NCBI GenBank assembly: GCA_039565995.1
Contig: CP154795.1
Coordinates: 3,844,001 to 3,908,000, forward strand
DNA length: 64,000 nucleotides
DNA from: Propionibacteriaceae bacterium ZF39
Lineage (GTDB): Bacteria; Actinomycetota; Actinomycetes; Propionibacteriales; Propionibacteriaceae
Reading direction: 5' to 3'
Made by a program: the position numbers and the translations under genes. How positions within the stretch are numbered: position 1 is the first letter of the stretch; each line of letters starts with the position of its first letter. The notes beneath the pieces are model-generated. The model did no database searches. It was not told the DNA's origin and saw only the letters and a program-made list of their open reading frames with translations. Of the stretch, positions 42,279 through 50,566 are shown piece by piece.

Positions 42279-42704
42279 CTATCGCCCGTGCGAGTCGCGC
42301 ATGACGACCTGGGCGGCGAGCAGATGGGCCCTGACAGTGCCAGGCGAGTAGCCCAGCACTGCTCCGATGCGTTCAAGTGACATGCCTTCGGTGTAGCGAG
42401 TCTTCATCTGAGCAGTCTCTTCCCGAGTAGGCGACTGGTTCCGTAGCCTGACTCCGCGCTCGCGGAGGAGGCGCGACAACCGCTCATGCCCGATCCCAAC
42501 TTCCTTCGCGATCGCCTTCAACGACCGCCCCGACAGGTACGCAGTTTCCGCCTCCTGAAGGGCAGCCTCATCCGGTCGAGACAGCTGAAGGAGGCTACGC
42601 CTCCGTGGGCGTGGTGGACACGCACGCCTCCGAATAGCTCTCTGGCTCGCGACCATCCGCGCCAGTGCCGGGGCAAGTTTCGACAAGCCTCCCGCTAGGT
42701 CCAC
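42279..42704 (-). CDS. Recombinase-associated two-HTH protein
   Basis: The 141-residue protein starts with GTG at 42704 (VDLAGGLSKLAPALARMV). It carries two HTH units: AYLSGRSLKAIAKEVGIGHE (about 55-75) and YTEGMSLERIGAVLGYSPGT (about 107-127), and ends MRDSHGR. This layout is familiar from helper or C-terminal proteins of serine recombinases, usually next to the recombinase gene. No recombinase is adjacent here, so it may be an orphan. Confidence 0.55.
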   Translation of the reverse strand: MDLAGGLSKLAPALARMVASQRAIRRRACPPRPRRRSLLQLSRPDEAALQEAETAYLSGRSLKAIAKEVGIGHERLSRLLRERGVRLRNQSPTREETAQMKTRYTEGMSLERIGAVLGYSPGTVRAHLLAAQVVMRDSHGR

Positions 42705-42746
42705 TCAGGATAGTACGGGTAATGTGACCCCTTCGATCCAGGAAAT

Positions 42747-42788
42747 GGCTGGTCAGAGACCCTTCGGGGCCTAGGACCAGCCGTTTTC
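42747..42788 (+). terminator. Hairpin followed by a T-run (plus strand)
   Basis: GGCTGGTC (42747-42754) pairs with GACCAGCC (42775-42782), with an inner CCC-TTCG-GGG tetraloop stem, followed by GTTTTCG. It would stop rightward transcripts. Confidence 0.55.
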
Positions 42789-42866
42789 GTGTCGACAGGG
42801 TGCCAGGTTCTCCCTCAGCAGCCTCGACGGACGCCCCCGGAGCATGGAGACCCGTCCGCACACGCA

Positions 42867-42902
42867 AAATGGCCCCTGCCCGGGTGTTTCCGGGCAGGGG
42901 CC
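42867..42902 (-). terminator. Strong 13-bp hairpin after the transposase pseudogene
   Basis: GGCCCCTGCCCGG (42871-42883) pairs perfectly with CCGGGCAGGGGCC (42890-42902) across six bases. On the minus strand ATTTTG follows. It stands 13 bp beyond the TAG at 42916-42918, which marks that TAG as the natural end of the interrupted transposase gene. Confidence 0.75.
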
Positions 42903-42915
42903 ATCGTCGTGGGTG

Positions 42916-44661
42916 CTACTTCGTCGTGACGCTCTTCTTCGTGACGGACTTGGTTGTCCGCTTCACCGTGACCCAGGGCGTCGTCGGGGGTCCGGTGCGG
43001 TCTTCGCCGGGCGGCGCCTGGGCTCGACGGGGCCGGGTGAACTTCCGTTGTCGGTGCAGAGCGTGCGTCGGTCGCGCCTGGGGCAGGGGCTCGATCACGG
43101 CATCTTTGACGACCTTGGGCGGGTTGCCCACGTCGTAGCCGTAGCGGGTGAGCAGCAAGGAGGCGTTGACGGCGGCGAGGATGAAGGCCAGCAGGATGCC
43201 GTTGCGCTCAGTGCCACGAACGCGGGTGGAGTGACGGGCCAGGCGTGCGTGGTGAATCTTCAGGCAGGCGTTGGTGGACTCGACCGCTGAGCGCCTGCCG
43301 TAGGACGCCTTCCACTAGGTGGTCCCGTAGAGGACGCGCTGGCGCAGGTTGAGCAGGTCGTCCGGCCCGAGGGTCACGGTGGTGCCGCAGCCGCACGGTT
43401 CGCCCTCGACACACGAGGTGGTCGGGTAGCGAGAGTCGTCCAGACGCATCGAGGCCGGATGGTTGGGACAAATCATGGTGCCCGAGAGGACCGGATCGCG
43501 GTAGCGCTGGGTCCCACGCTCGTAGTTGGGTCTGCCCATGGGGGTGAAGGCGTGGTACTTGCGTTGGTCGTAGCGCGCGCAGAGTGCTGCTGTCTCCTGC
43601 GCGCTCATGCCGAGCCCGAACCCACCCAAACGGCGGTCAGCCACGGGGAGGGTGTCCTTGAAGAGCCCGCCGTCCACGTAGACCGTGCCGGGAATCGGGC
43701 CAGGACGGGTCCCGCGCTGGCTCTCGTGCAGATCGAGAACCTGCTCGATCCCCCGTGCCGAGACCTGACGCGCCCAACTGTCGGCGTTGAGATAGGTGTA
43801 GCCACGGTCAGCGAGGATCGTGGTGGGCTTCCGGTCGGCAGCCTCCATCGCGTCGATGAGAGCGAGTCCGCCCTCCGCCTTGTAGGAGCCTGCGGGGCAG
43901 AGCGCAGCGCCTCTGATGAGTCCCGGTCGGGCTGCGCCACCGATGTCGGGAACATCGACGGACAGGTGGAGGTCCCAGCCGTTGAACACCTGCTTGCGCG
44001 ACCTGTTCTTGCCAGCGCGGTAGCCGTCGCGGGCGTCCGGGTCGATGGTGTGCTGGTGGCGACCGTCGTGGCCTTGGCGTGGCCAGCCCGGCTCATTGCG
44101 CGGGGCATCGCCCTCCAGTGCGTCCAGTTCGGGCAGCGAGTCCTCTGGGATGTCCGCCTTCATGAGGTGCTTCCACGAACGCCGTCGAGCGTGGGTCTCG
44201 TAGTCGGTGGAGTCGATGGCCTGCGTGTCCGACTGGGCGATCTGAGCCGGGATGAGGTCGCTGGCCAGGGAGGTCATGAAGTCGGCCAGTCCCACAGACA
44301 GGCGTGGGCCGAGGACCTCCCCGGTCCTGGGGTCGACACGTTCCTTCATGGCGTTTGCCAGTTCAGTCACGGCCTGTTCGACCAGGTCGTAGGTCCACTC
44401 GTGCTGGATGCCGAGGGTCTCCTTCTGGGAGGCGGTGAGCCGAGAGGTCACCCGCGCCGAATCGGAGAGCAGCAGTTCCCCGAAGCCTTCAATCGCAGCG
44501 ATCTGGAGCACCGTGAAGAGCGCCTCGTAGGTGTACGTGCGCTTGCGGCCTCGGTGCGCAGTCATGTCCTCCTGAACGACCTCCGTGATCCGAGCGGCCC
44601 GGACCATGGCATAGGCACGCTTGAAGGTCTGGGAATCGACGGCTCCTGAGTGCCACCTCAT
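42916..44661 (-). pseudogene. DDE transposase-like gene with one internal amber codon
   Basis: The frame holds 582 codons with a single internal TAG at codon 449 (43315-43317, ...RVLYGTT-TAG-WKASYGRRSAVEST...). The first part has Asp in DTQAIDSTDYETH and ADRGYTYLN, the D-D of an IS1182/IS4-like RNase H fold. The expected catalytic Glu, in YGRRSAVEST, lies beyond the TAG. Without readthrough the product (448 residues) lacks it. CAG to TAG is one change. The frame is otherwise intact to the natural stop just before a terminator. Its ATG overlaps the stop of the recombinase-like gene upstream. Confidence 0.75.
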
Positions 44662-45626
44662 GACACCTCACCCCGCTTCCAGCCCGCGGCGGCGAACAGG
44701 TAGGCGTCCTGCTCGATGCGCTGGGCCACGAAGGGAGCGATGACCTCCAGCGACTTTGAGGAGACCGTCCCGGCGATGACCATGAACTCCGAGATGCGCA
44801 CGTCTTGCGCAAGTACGTCAGCCATCCAGGTGGTGCGCAGGCGGGAAGGGCGGAAGGCGACCCAATCGGGCCACTGGATGCCCTGGCGCAGAGCCCCCAG
44901 CGGGTCTTTGGCCGTGACCTTCCACCTCCCAACCAGCGAGCCCTCGGGATAGCGCTCGCAAAGGTCGAGCAAGGCAGGTACGTACTGTGCCCGCACGGGA
45001 ACCACGCGATCTGCTGTCAGAACAACGACGAGCCGAGGGTCGTGCGGGTGACGAGCAACTGTCTCCGCAGTCACGTGCAGCATCTCCCCGGCCTTCAGGC
45101 CAGCACCAAGGCCGAGGGTGAGGATGGCGGTGGCCACTCGCTGGCGGTGCGGGGTCGCCTGGTTCTGGGCTGCGGCCCACAGCGCCTCGACTTCCTCCGG
45201 GCTGTAGGGCGGCAGGATCGTGTGGTTGTTGGCGAAGGGCTTGGGGTCGGGGGTCCACGGAGCCTTCTTCGTGCAGGCCCTGCCCACCCGACGAAGGTAG
45301 CCGCGACGGGTTGAGCGGGTCTCCGTGGACAGGTGCTTCAGTGCGCTTGCGCAGTAGCGCTCCACGTGCGAGGGGACGAAGACCTGCTCCAGGTCCAGGG
45401 CAATGTCCTGGGAGTGAGCCCAGACAAGGAAGTAGGTCACGGCGCTGAGGCACTGGAGGGCGGAGGCCACGGACTTGTAGTCGGCAGCACGGCAGGCGTC
45501 GATGGCGACAGGGCGCACGATGCCCCAGACCTCAGGGCTCACCAGATGAGCAGCAGGGCGGTAGTGGGCGAAGACACCCTCGGGGGTCGTCACAACGACA
45601 CCCCCGACGACACGGTGCTTGGCCAT
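44658..45626 (-). CDS. Degenerate tyrosine-recombinase-like protein
   Basis: The 322-residue protein has the outline of a tyrosine recombinase, with a SAM-like helical domain (about 45-150) and a core in ATAILTLGLGAGLKAGEMLH (about 185). The catalytic Arg of that motif is Lys, the H-x-x-R box reads SRLRTTW, and no final Tyr motif is found. It is thus probably a DNA-binding rather than a cutting protein. GAGGGAGAG precedes the ATG. It is coupled by ATGA overlap to the transposase-like gene, so the two probably worked together in one transposon. Confidence 0.65.
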   Translation of the reverse strand: MAKHRVVGGVVVTTPEGVFAHYRPAAHLVSPEVWGIVRPVAIDACRAADYKSVASALQCLSAVTYFLVWAHSQDIALDLEQVFVPSHVERYCASALKHLSTETRSTRRGYLRRVGRACTKKAPWTPDPKPFANNHTILPPYSPEEVEALWAAAQNQATPHRQRVATAILTLGLGAGLKAGEMLHVTAETVARHPHDPRLVVVLTADRVVPVRAQYVPALLDLCERYPEGSLVGRWKVTAKDPLGALRQGIQWPDWVAFRPSRLRTTWMADVLAQDVRISEFMVIAGTVSSKSLEVIAPFVAQRIEQDAYLFAAAGWKRGEVS

Positions 45627-45637
45627 GGCTCTCCCTC

Positions 45638-45681
45638 GTAGACCGAATGGGTCTTATAAGACCCACTAGGTCTACTATAGT
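45638..45681. promoter_or_regulatory. 38-bp nested palindrome in a divergent promoter
   Basis: An inner perfect 16-bp palindrome GGGTCTTATAAGACCC (45649-45664) is flanked at equal distance by GTAGACC (45638-45644) and GGTCTAC (45669-45675), so the box GGTCT appears four times. It overlaps a TATAGT -10 candidate at 45676-45681 for the rightward HTH gene and lies 12 bp from the leftward ATG at 45626. It looks like an operator for the HTH protein of 45731. Confidence 0.7.
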
Positions 45682-45730
45682 TGTCGCCACCGACGATCCT
45701 GGAATCGTGCTGCTGCCCTAGGCTTGGCGC

Positions 45731-46063
45731 ATGCCAAGGTCCGGAGGAGATGCCGCTCCGCGCGAGTACGTCGCGCGGGGTCAGTGGCCGTCCGGAAGGC
45801 TGCGGAAGGAAGCCCCCGCCTCGGCGGTCTACGGGCAGGAGTTCGTCAAGCGGCTGCTGAAGGCGTTGAAGGCCAAGGGCGACCCGTCGATGCGCAGCAT
45901 CGAGCGTGAGGCACGGGTCAATAGGCGCACCATCGAGCGGGTGATGGCCGGAGAGGTGCTGCCGGACTTCGGAGCAGTGGCCCGCCTGGAGGTATGGCTG
46001 GAGGCAGACCTCTGGCCGGGTCCGGACCTGAGGGCACAGGGACGCACAGACCACCCAACCTGA
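45731..46063 (+). CDS. Small HTH regulator of the transposon module
   Basis: The 110-residue protein has one HTH of XRE-like type (about 45-95): GDPSMRSIEREARVNRRTIE, then GAVARLEVWLEADLW. It is divergent from the recombinase-like gene across the 38-bp palindrome and is the obvious candidate to bind it. Confidence 0.65.
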   Translation: MPRSGGDAAPREYVARGQWPSGRLRKEAPASAVYGQEFVKRLLKALKAKGDPSMRSIEREARVNRRTIERVMAGEVLPDFGAVARLEVWLEADLWPGPDLRAQGRTDHPT

Positions 46064-46116
46064 GCCTGTCCTCACGGTCAGGTGGTCGATCTGGCGCGCC
46101 CGAATAGGGCGCGTGA

Positions 46117-46938
46117 TCATCGGTCCCGACGCCCCCGCATCTTGTCAGCGGGCTGGTACATGCCTCGCCGTACGGTGCGCAGTTCACCGCGCTTGACCAG
46201 CCGAGTGAGTGCGTCCTGGACCTGCTTGGTCGTCACGTCGGGGTGCTGGTGCTGGACGGCCCGGACGGCCTTGTAGGTCGGGAACTCCTGACTGTCTGCC
46301 AAGAGGTCACGGAGCAGTTGAGTGAGGTTGGGGACCCCTGCGGCCCGGAGCCGCTCGTTCATCCCGCCCGGCGTCGTCCTGGGCGCTGCCTCGGGGCTGA
46401 TCAGTGAGCGGACACGCCTCCAGTTCGTCGTCCCTGCCCGCCGCTGCTGACGTGCCGCCAGTTGCTGGGTCCAGTCGAGTCGAGCCACATCAGCCCGAAC
46501 TCGCTCTTCGAGTCCTGGTACTTCCTTCATCGCTGCCTCCAGAGTGTCGGTTGTGGTTGCACCGACTCTGTTGGAAGCGAGGCTGGATTTCGGCACGAGA
46601 CCAGGAGCCTGGTCCTTGGCTAGCACCGGGTCCACAAGAGCGAGGAGTCGTCTGACATGACCTCGGAAGTGCTCACTGGTGAGCGGGCTCGCCTCGATCC
46701 CGGCGATCTCATCGGCCCGCGCCCAGCGGGCTCCTTGCGAAGTGAGTCGCAGCGTCTCGCGAGCCATCTGCGCCGAGCGTGCCACCAGGTCATAGCCCTC
46801 CCGGCGCTGGCCTGGCAGGTTCTCGCCCGCAGCCTGGGCAAGTACCTCGTCGTCACCTAGCGCGGACTCAACCGCGTACGTCAGGGACATCTGGATCACG
46901 TCAGCAAGGTCCAGGGGAACGAACCGAGCAGACAGCAC
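46117..46938 (-). CDS. Unrecognised 273-residue protein with winged C-terminus
   Basis: The frame starts at GTG 46938 (VLSARFVPLDLADVIQ). Upstream codons stay open to about 47000 (ERHRARNWDEWISG) without a better start. The first 110 residues are helical. Residues 195-265 look like a winged HTH (PTYKAVRAVQHQHPDVTTKQ, then GELRTVRRGMYQPAD), the kind of end seen in AbiEi-like antitoxin regulators. The resemblance is weak, so no function is assigned. Confidence 0.5.
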   Translation of the reverse strand: MLSARFVPLDLADVIQMSLTYAVESALGDDEVLAQAAGENLPGQRREGYDLVARSAQMARETLRLTSQGARWARADEIAGIEASPLTSEHFRGHVRRLLALVDPVLAKDQAPGLVPKSSLASNRVGATTTDTLEAAMKEVPGLEERVRADVARLDWTQQLAARQQRRAGTTNWRRVRSLISPEAAPRTTPGGMNERLRAAGVPNLTQLLRDLLADSQEFPTYKAVRAVQHQHPDVTTKQVQDALTRLVKRGELRTVRRGMYQPADKMRGRRDR

Positions 46939-47250
46939 GCCACTGATCCACTCGTCCCAGTTCCGGGCACGGTGGCGCTCGCGCGGGCTCTGCCGATCTC
47001 TCTCTATGTGAGGAACGTAGCGGAGGAGAAGGGGATGGGTGAGACTGGCCGGCGATCTCGAACACGCCGATCCGCGCCGTCGTGCCGAATCATTTCTCGT
47101 GGGTAGCGCCGTTCAGTAAACGGCAATCCAGGTTGATGAAGTCGCATATTGAAGCACCGTCGAAACGCAAAGGTGACCCCAAACCTGGCTGGAAACAGCG
47201 TCAAACTCCGCCTACGGTCCAGGTGTTCGGACACATCTTTCGGAGGTTCC
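46939..47250. other. Intergenic region between divergent genes
   Basis: Apart from a possible upstream extension of the leftward gene, I see no gene here. The GC content drops near 47080-47160. A promoter for the RHH gene is expected but no clear boxes were found. CGGAGG at 47240-47245 is its ribosome-binding site. Confidence 0.35.
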
Positions 47251-47448
47251 ATGGCAGTCAAGGAGTATCGAGACGGGCGAGAGCGGCGCACCGCTGCCAT
47301 GCTGCCCGAGGTCTTCGATCAGGTGCGCAAGATTGCGCACTACGAGAATCGTTCGCTGGCCTACCAGTTGGGCATGTTCGTCGCAGTTGGCGTGTCCCAG
47401 TGGATCGAGAAGAACGGACAGGTTCCCGAGGACGGCCCCAAGTCCTGA
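47251..47448 (+). CDS. Ribbon-helix-helix-like small protein
   Basis: The ATG at 47251 follows CGGAGG; an earlier in-frame ATG at 47149 lacks a site. The 65-residue product, with RRTAAMLPEVFDQVRKIAHY, NRSLAYQLGMFVAVGVSQWI and a short tail, fits a CopG/Arc ribbon-helix-helix DNA-binding fold. A hairpin follows the gene. It may regulate the replication-like gene downstream. Confidence 0.6.
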   Translation: MAVKEYRDGRERRTAAMLPEVFDQVRKIAHYENRSLAYQLGMFVAVGVSQWIEKNGQVPEDGPKS

Positions 47449-47460
47449 CAAGCGAAACGC

Positions 47461-47492
47461 CCCCATCTCTTGGCGGAGGCCGGGGGCGCTTC
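47461..47492 (+). terminator. Weak hairpin after the RHH gene
   Basis: CGCCCCC and GGGGGCG are seven-base arms with a long loop and no following T-run. It may be an attenuator rather than a terminator. Confidence 0.35.
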
Positions 47493-47528
47493 GGAAGTCC
47501 TACCAGGACGCTCGAAAGGAGCGGTTTC

Positions 47529-47582
47529 ATGCTAACACCTGGCGTTGACCAGGCAATCTGTGCCCCGGAGGGCGTGTCTTGA
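47529..47582 (+). CDS. 17-residue leader ORF coupled to a TTG-started gene
   Basis: GAAAGGAGCGG precedes the ATG at 47529. The product is MLTPGVDQAICAPEGVS. Its TGA (47580-47582) overlaps the TTG start of the next gene. Stop-start overlap with a rare TTG suggests that ribosomes finishing the leader start the next gene. Confidence 0.4.
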   Translation: MLTPGVDQAICAPEGVS

Positions 47583-48529
47583 GCACGGCGAAGGCAGGCT
47601 ACGCGCGACTGCCATTCTCGTGGTTGGAGGACGAGGTGTTCACTGACGTGATGAGCGCGGGGGCATTTAGGCTCCGTGTTCTCCTGACGGCGCACTGTGC
47701 CTACGACCTGACTGACGGCTGGGTCTCCGAGAGGCTCATGCGCTCGCTGGTTGACCAGCCCGACAGCCTCGAAGAGTTGCTACGTCTGGGCTACTTGGAG
47801 CCTGCCGTTCGCGAGGACCGTGGTGTCCAGATCGAGGGCTACCGCCTCTTGGGGTTCGGGGATGAGCAGATGAGCCGGGACCAGCGCCTGGCTGAGCGTG
47901 AGGCGGCACGCAACAGGATGCGCAACGCCCGAGCAAGCAGGAAGGGTAACGGTGTTCGAGCGAACGTTCGCCCGAACGTGCAGGAGAACACTGTCAGAAC
48001 CGATGACGAACGTTCGCGGCGTAGTAGTAGTGCCAGTAGTAGTGGTAGTGGAAGAGACTCAGTGGTTGCGGCCATCGGTGATCCCACGCTGGAGGTCGCG
48101 CAAGGCGCTACGCGCCGCCTCGACGGGAGTGACCGTCTGGCATCCGGTCCGCAGTCCGCGAACCGCCAGCAGCCCATCCAGGCCGACAACAAGCACTGTG
48201 ACAGTGCCAGCACGTTCGCCCTTCCGGCCACGCCCTTTAGGAACCCGGCCCACCCGCCCCGGGGGAAGCCTGCCGAGTCAGGCGGCTCGGGCAACTACGA
48301 GCAGCCTCTGCATGCCTCCCAGGCGGAGATGCTCCTGCTGGCGCGGATCAGTCCCGAGCGCTTCGTCAGGCAGATGAGGGTCAAGGCCGACCAGAAGGGC
48401 TGGGCGCACATCGACTGGAGTGGCCTGGTGGCCAAGCAACGTTTCGTCAAGACGCTGGCGGTGCGGCAGGGGGAGGTCGAGGCGCTCTTGCCCCAGGTGG
48501 AGGCGTGGCTGGCGGAAGGCGCTCAGTGA
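47579..48529 (+). CDS. Replication-organiser-like protein with wHTH N-terminus
   Basis: The 316-residue protein starts with TTG (MSTAKAGYARLPFSW). Residues 5-100 resemble the winged-helix start of phage replisome organisers (FTDVMSAGAFRLRVLLTAHC). A low-complexity linker rich in Arg and Ser is encoded by an AGT-rich trinucleotide run at 48023-48055. The C-terminal 85 residues are helical (EMLLLARISPERFVRQMRVK). The family is not certain. It lies just before the second mod gene, whose start is 110 bp on. Confidence 0.45.
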   Translation: MSTAKAGYARLPFSWLEDEVFTDVMSAGAFRLRVLLTAHCAYDLTDGWVSERLMRSLVDQPDSLEELLRLGYLEPAVREDRGVQIEGYRLLGFGDEQMSRDQRLAEREAARNRMRNARASRKGNGVRANVRPNVQENTVRTDDERSRRSSSASSSGSGRDSVVAAIGDPTLEVAQGATRRLDGSDRLASGPQSANRQQPIQADNKHCDSASTFALPATPFRNPAHPPRGKPAESGGSGNYEQPLHASQAEMLLLARISPERFVRQMRVKADQKGWAHIDWSGLVAKQRFVKTLAVRQGEVEALLPQVEAWLAEGAQ

Positions 48530-48639
48530 TCGCTTCGAGTCATTCAGTGCTCGGCCCAGCCTGGCCGGTTCTGTCGGCCTGGCCACCTACGATCAGAAGA
48601 GCGGCCCTGAGGGGCTTTGACACGCAGCAAGGCAGGTAC

Positions 48640-50565
48640 ATGAAGCGCAGGCCCAAGGGACGGCTCGAACTCACATGGATGGGCAAGGACTCTGCCCTCA
48701 TTCCCGTCGAGGACGGCAAGTACGACTACGCCTGGGTGGACCCAAGCGACCCCCGTGCCTTGGAGGTCAAGTCCATCGAGGTCGTGGAGCAGGTCGGTGA
48801 GGTCGACGGCCCGACTGGGGCGAACGAGAACCTGCTCATCGTCGGAGATTCTGGGGACGCTCTGCGGTCCTTGGGGACGATCCCGGAGTACGCGGACAAG
48901 TACCTGGGCCAGGTCAAGTTGGTCTACATCGACCCCCCCTTCAACACCGAGCAGACCTTCGAGCATTATGCGGACCAGTTGGAGCACAGCATCTGGCTGA
49001 CGATGATGCGTGACCGGATCAGGGACATCAAGCCACTCCTCGCTGATGACGCCTCAGTGTGGGTCCACCTCGATGACGCCGAGGTGCACCGCATGCGCCT
49101 GCTCTTGGACGAGGAGTTCGGCCCAGAGAACTTTGTCACCGAGGTGATCTGGCAGAAGGTGTACACGGTAAAGAACAGCGCAAAGCACTTCTCCAAGGAC
49201 CATGACACCATCTTGGTGTATGCCGTCGATAAGGCCACTTGGAGGCGTAATCGTCTTCCTCGGACCGCAGCCATGGATGCGAGGTACAGCAATCCAGATA
49301 ATGACCCTAGGGGGCCGTGGAAGGCAAAACCTCTCCAAGCGAACAAGCCATACAGTAAAGGGACGTATTCGGTGCAAACTCCCGGTGGGAGGGTTATCGA
49401 GGCTCCCCCTCCTGGCACCTACTGGCGAATTTCACAAGAGGAACTGTTCCGACTGGACCAAGATGGTCAGGTCTGGTGGGGCAAGGATGGGCTCGGCACC
49501 CCCAACACGAAGACTTACCTAGGCGTCGTTGAGGGGAAGATTCCTCAGACGATCTGGAGTTACAAGGATGCTGGCCACAACGATCAGGCCAAGAGTGAGG
49601 TCCAGGCCGTGGTTCCAGGACATGCGCCCTTCGCGACTCCTAAGCCAGAGAAGTTGCTGCGCAGGGTCATCGAGATAGCGACTAATCCGGGCGAACTTGT
49701 GTTGGATGCCTTCGCTGGCTCCGGCACCAGTGCGGCGGTGGCACATAAGTTGAGGCGACGCTGGCTTGCAGTTGAGTTGCAGCCTCAAACGGTTTCAACC
49801 TTTACAGCACCTCGGCTTACGAAAGTGGTGGAGGGGCAAGACCTCGGTGGGATCACCTCGACCACAGCGCGGGTCGAGGTGGCCGATCTTCCTGATGGAG
49901 TCAGTCCGGAAGACGCTCAGAAGTTCTCCGCGCTCGTCGGAAAGTTCACGGATGACCGACACCTCCCGATCAACGTCGTGACCGAGACCGCGAAGTTCGT
50001 TCGACAGGCGGCCAAGACCGACGAGCCGCCCTTGACGCAGGAGGAGTCTAAGACCCTCCTCGCGTTGCTGCGGAAGGCCGGACAGGGAACCGAAGGCGAA
50101 GCAACGGTCGATGTCATGCCGCAGGTTCGCAAGGCCCTGCGGGACGCGGCCAAGACGAGAGATGAGTCCACGACCTTGTGGGAAGGCGGCGGCGGATTCA
50201 CCGTCGCGAAGATGGGTCCGTCCATGTACGAGGTGGATGACGAGGACGGTCAGGTCTTCCTGTCTTCAGAGGCGACGAATGGGGCGTGGTCCAAGGCCAT
50301 AGCCGGGCAGTTGAAGTTCACCCTCACGCCCGACGATCCTGTGTTCTGCGGTGTGCGGAAGCGTCAGCGACTCGCGGTCATCGACGGCGTGGCCGATCAG
50401 AGCGTCGTCCGGACCGTGGTCGAACACCTGGGCGAGAAGGAGAAGGCTGTGATCGTCGCCAAGGGAGTGCTGCCCGAAGCAGCCCAACTCCTCCAGGAGT
50501 TGTCGCCGGGGTCCCGGGTGAAGAAGGCTCCCGAGGACATGTTCCCGAAGGGGACGGTGAACTGA
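48640..50565 (+). CDS. mod: Type III restriction-modification DNA methyltransferase (Mod), system 2
   Basis: From ATG 48640 (AAGGCAGG upstream) the protein has 641 residues. DPPF near residue 97 (VYIDPPFNTEQ) precedes DAFAGSGT near 357, the beta order of type III Mod proteins, with the target-recognition region between. It is clearly different in sequence from system 1. A longer frame to 48505 reads over the upstream gene's end and is rejected. The res gene begins 1 bp after the stop. Confidence 0.92.
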   Translation: MKRRPKGRLELTWMGKDSALIPVEDGKYDYAWVDPSDPRALEVKSIEVVEQVGEVDGPTGANENLLIVGDSGDALRSLGTIPEYADKYLGQVKLVYIDPPFNTEQTFEHYADQLEHSIWLTMMRDRIRDIKPLLADDASVWVHLDDAEVHRMRLLLDEEFGPENFVTEVIWQKVYTVKNSAKHFSKDHDTILVYAVDKATWRRNRLPRTAAMDARYSNPDNDPRGPWKAKPLQANKPYSKGTYSVQTPGGRVIEAPPPGTYWRISQEELFRLDQDGQVWWGKDGLGTPNTKTYLGVVEGKIPQTIWSYKDAGHNDQAKSEVQAVVPGHAPFATPKPEKLLRRVIEIATNPGELVLDAFAGSGTSAAVAHKLRRRWLAVELQPQTVSTFTAPRLTKVVEGQDLGGITSTTARVEVADLPDGVSPEDAQKFSALVGKFTDDRHLPINVVTETAKFVRQAAKTDEPPLTQEESKTLLALLRKAGQGTEGEATVDVMPQVRKALRDAAKTRDESTTLWEGGGGFTVAKMGPSMYEVDDEDGQVFLSSEATNGAWSKAIAGQLKFTLTPDDPVFCGVRKRQRLAVIDGVADQSVVRTVVEHLGEKEKAVIVAKGVLPEAAQLLQELSPGSRVKKAPEDMFPKGTVN

Positions 50566-50566
50566 G

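Noticed and set aside
43459-44649. 396-codon plus-strand frame over the transposase-like pseudogene
   Set aside because: It lacks motifs and a start signal. The minus-strand frame has DDE features and an in-frame natural end at a terminator.
48023-48055. AGT-rich trinucleotide run as a phase-variation tract
   Set aside because: The unit is three bases, so length changes would not shift the frame. It encodes a Ser-rich linker.
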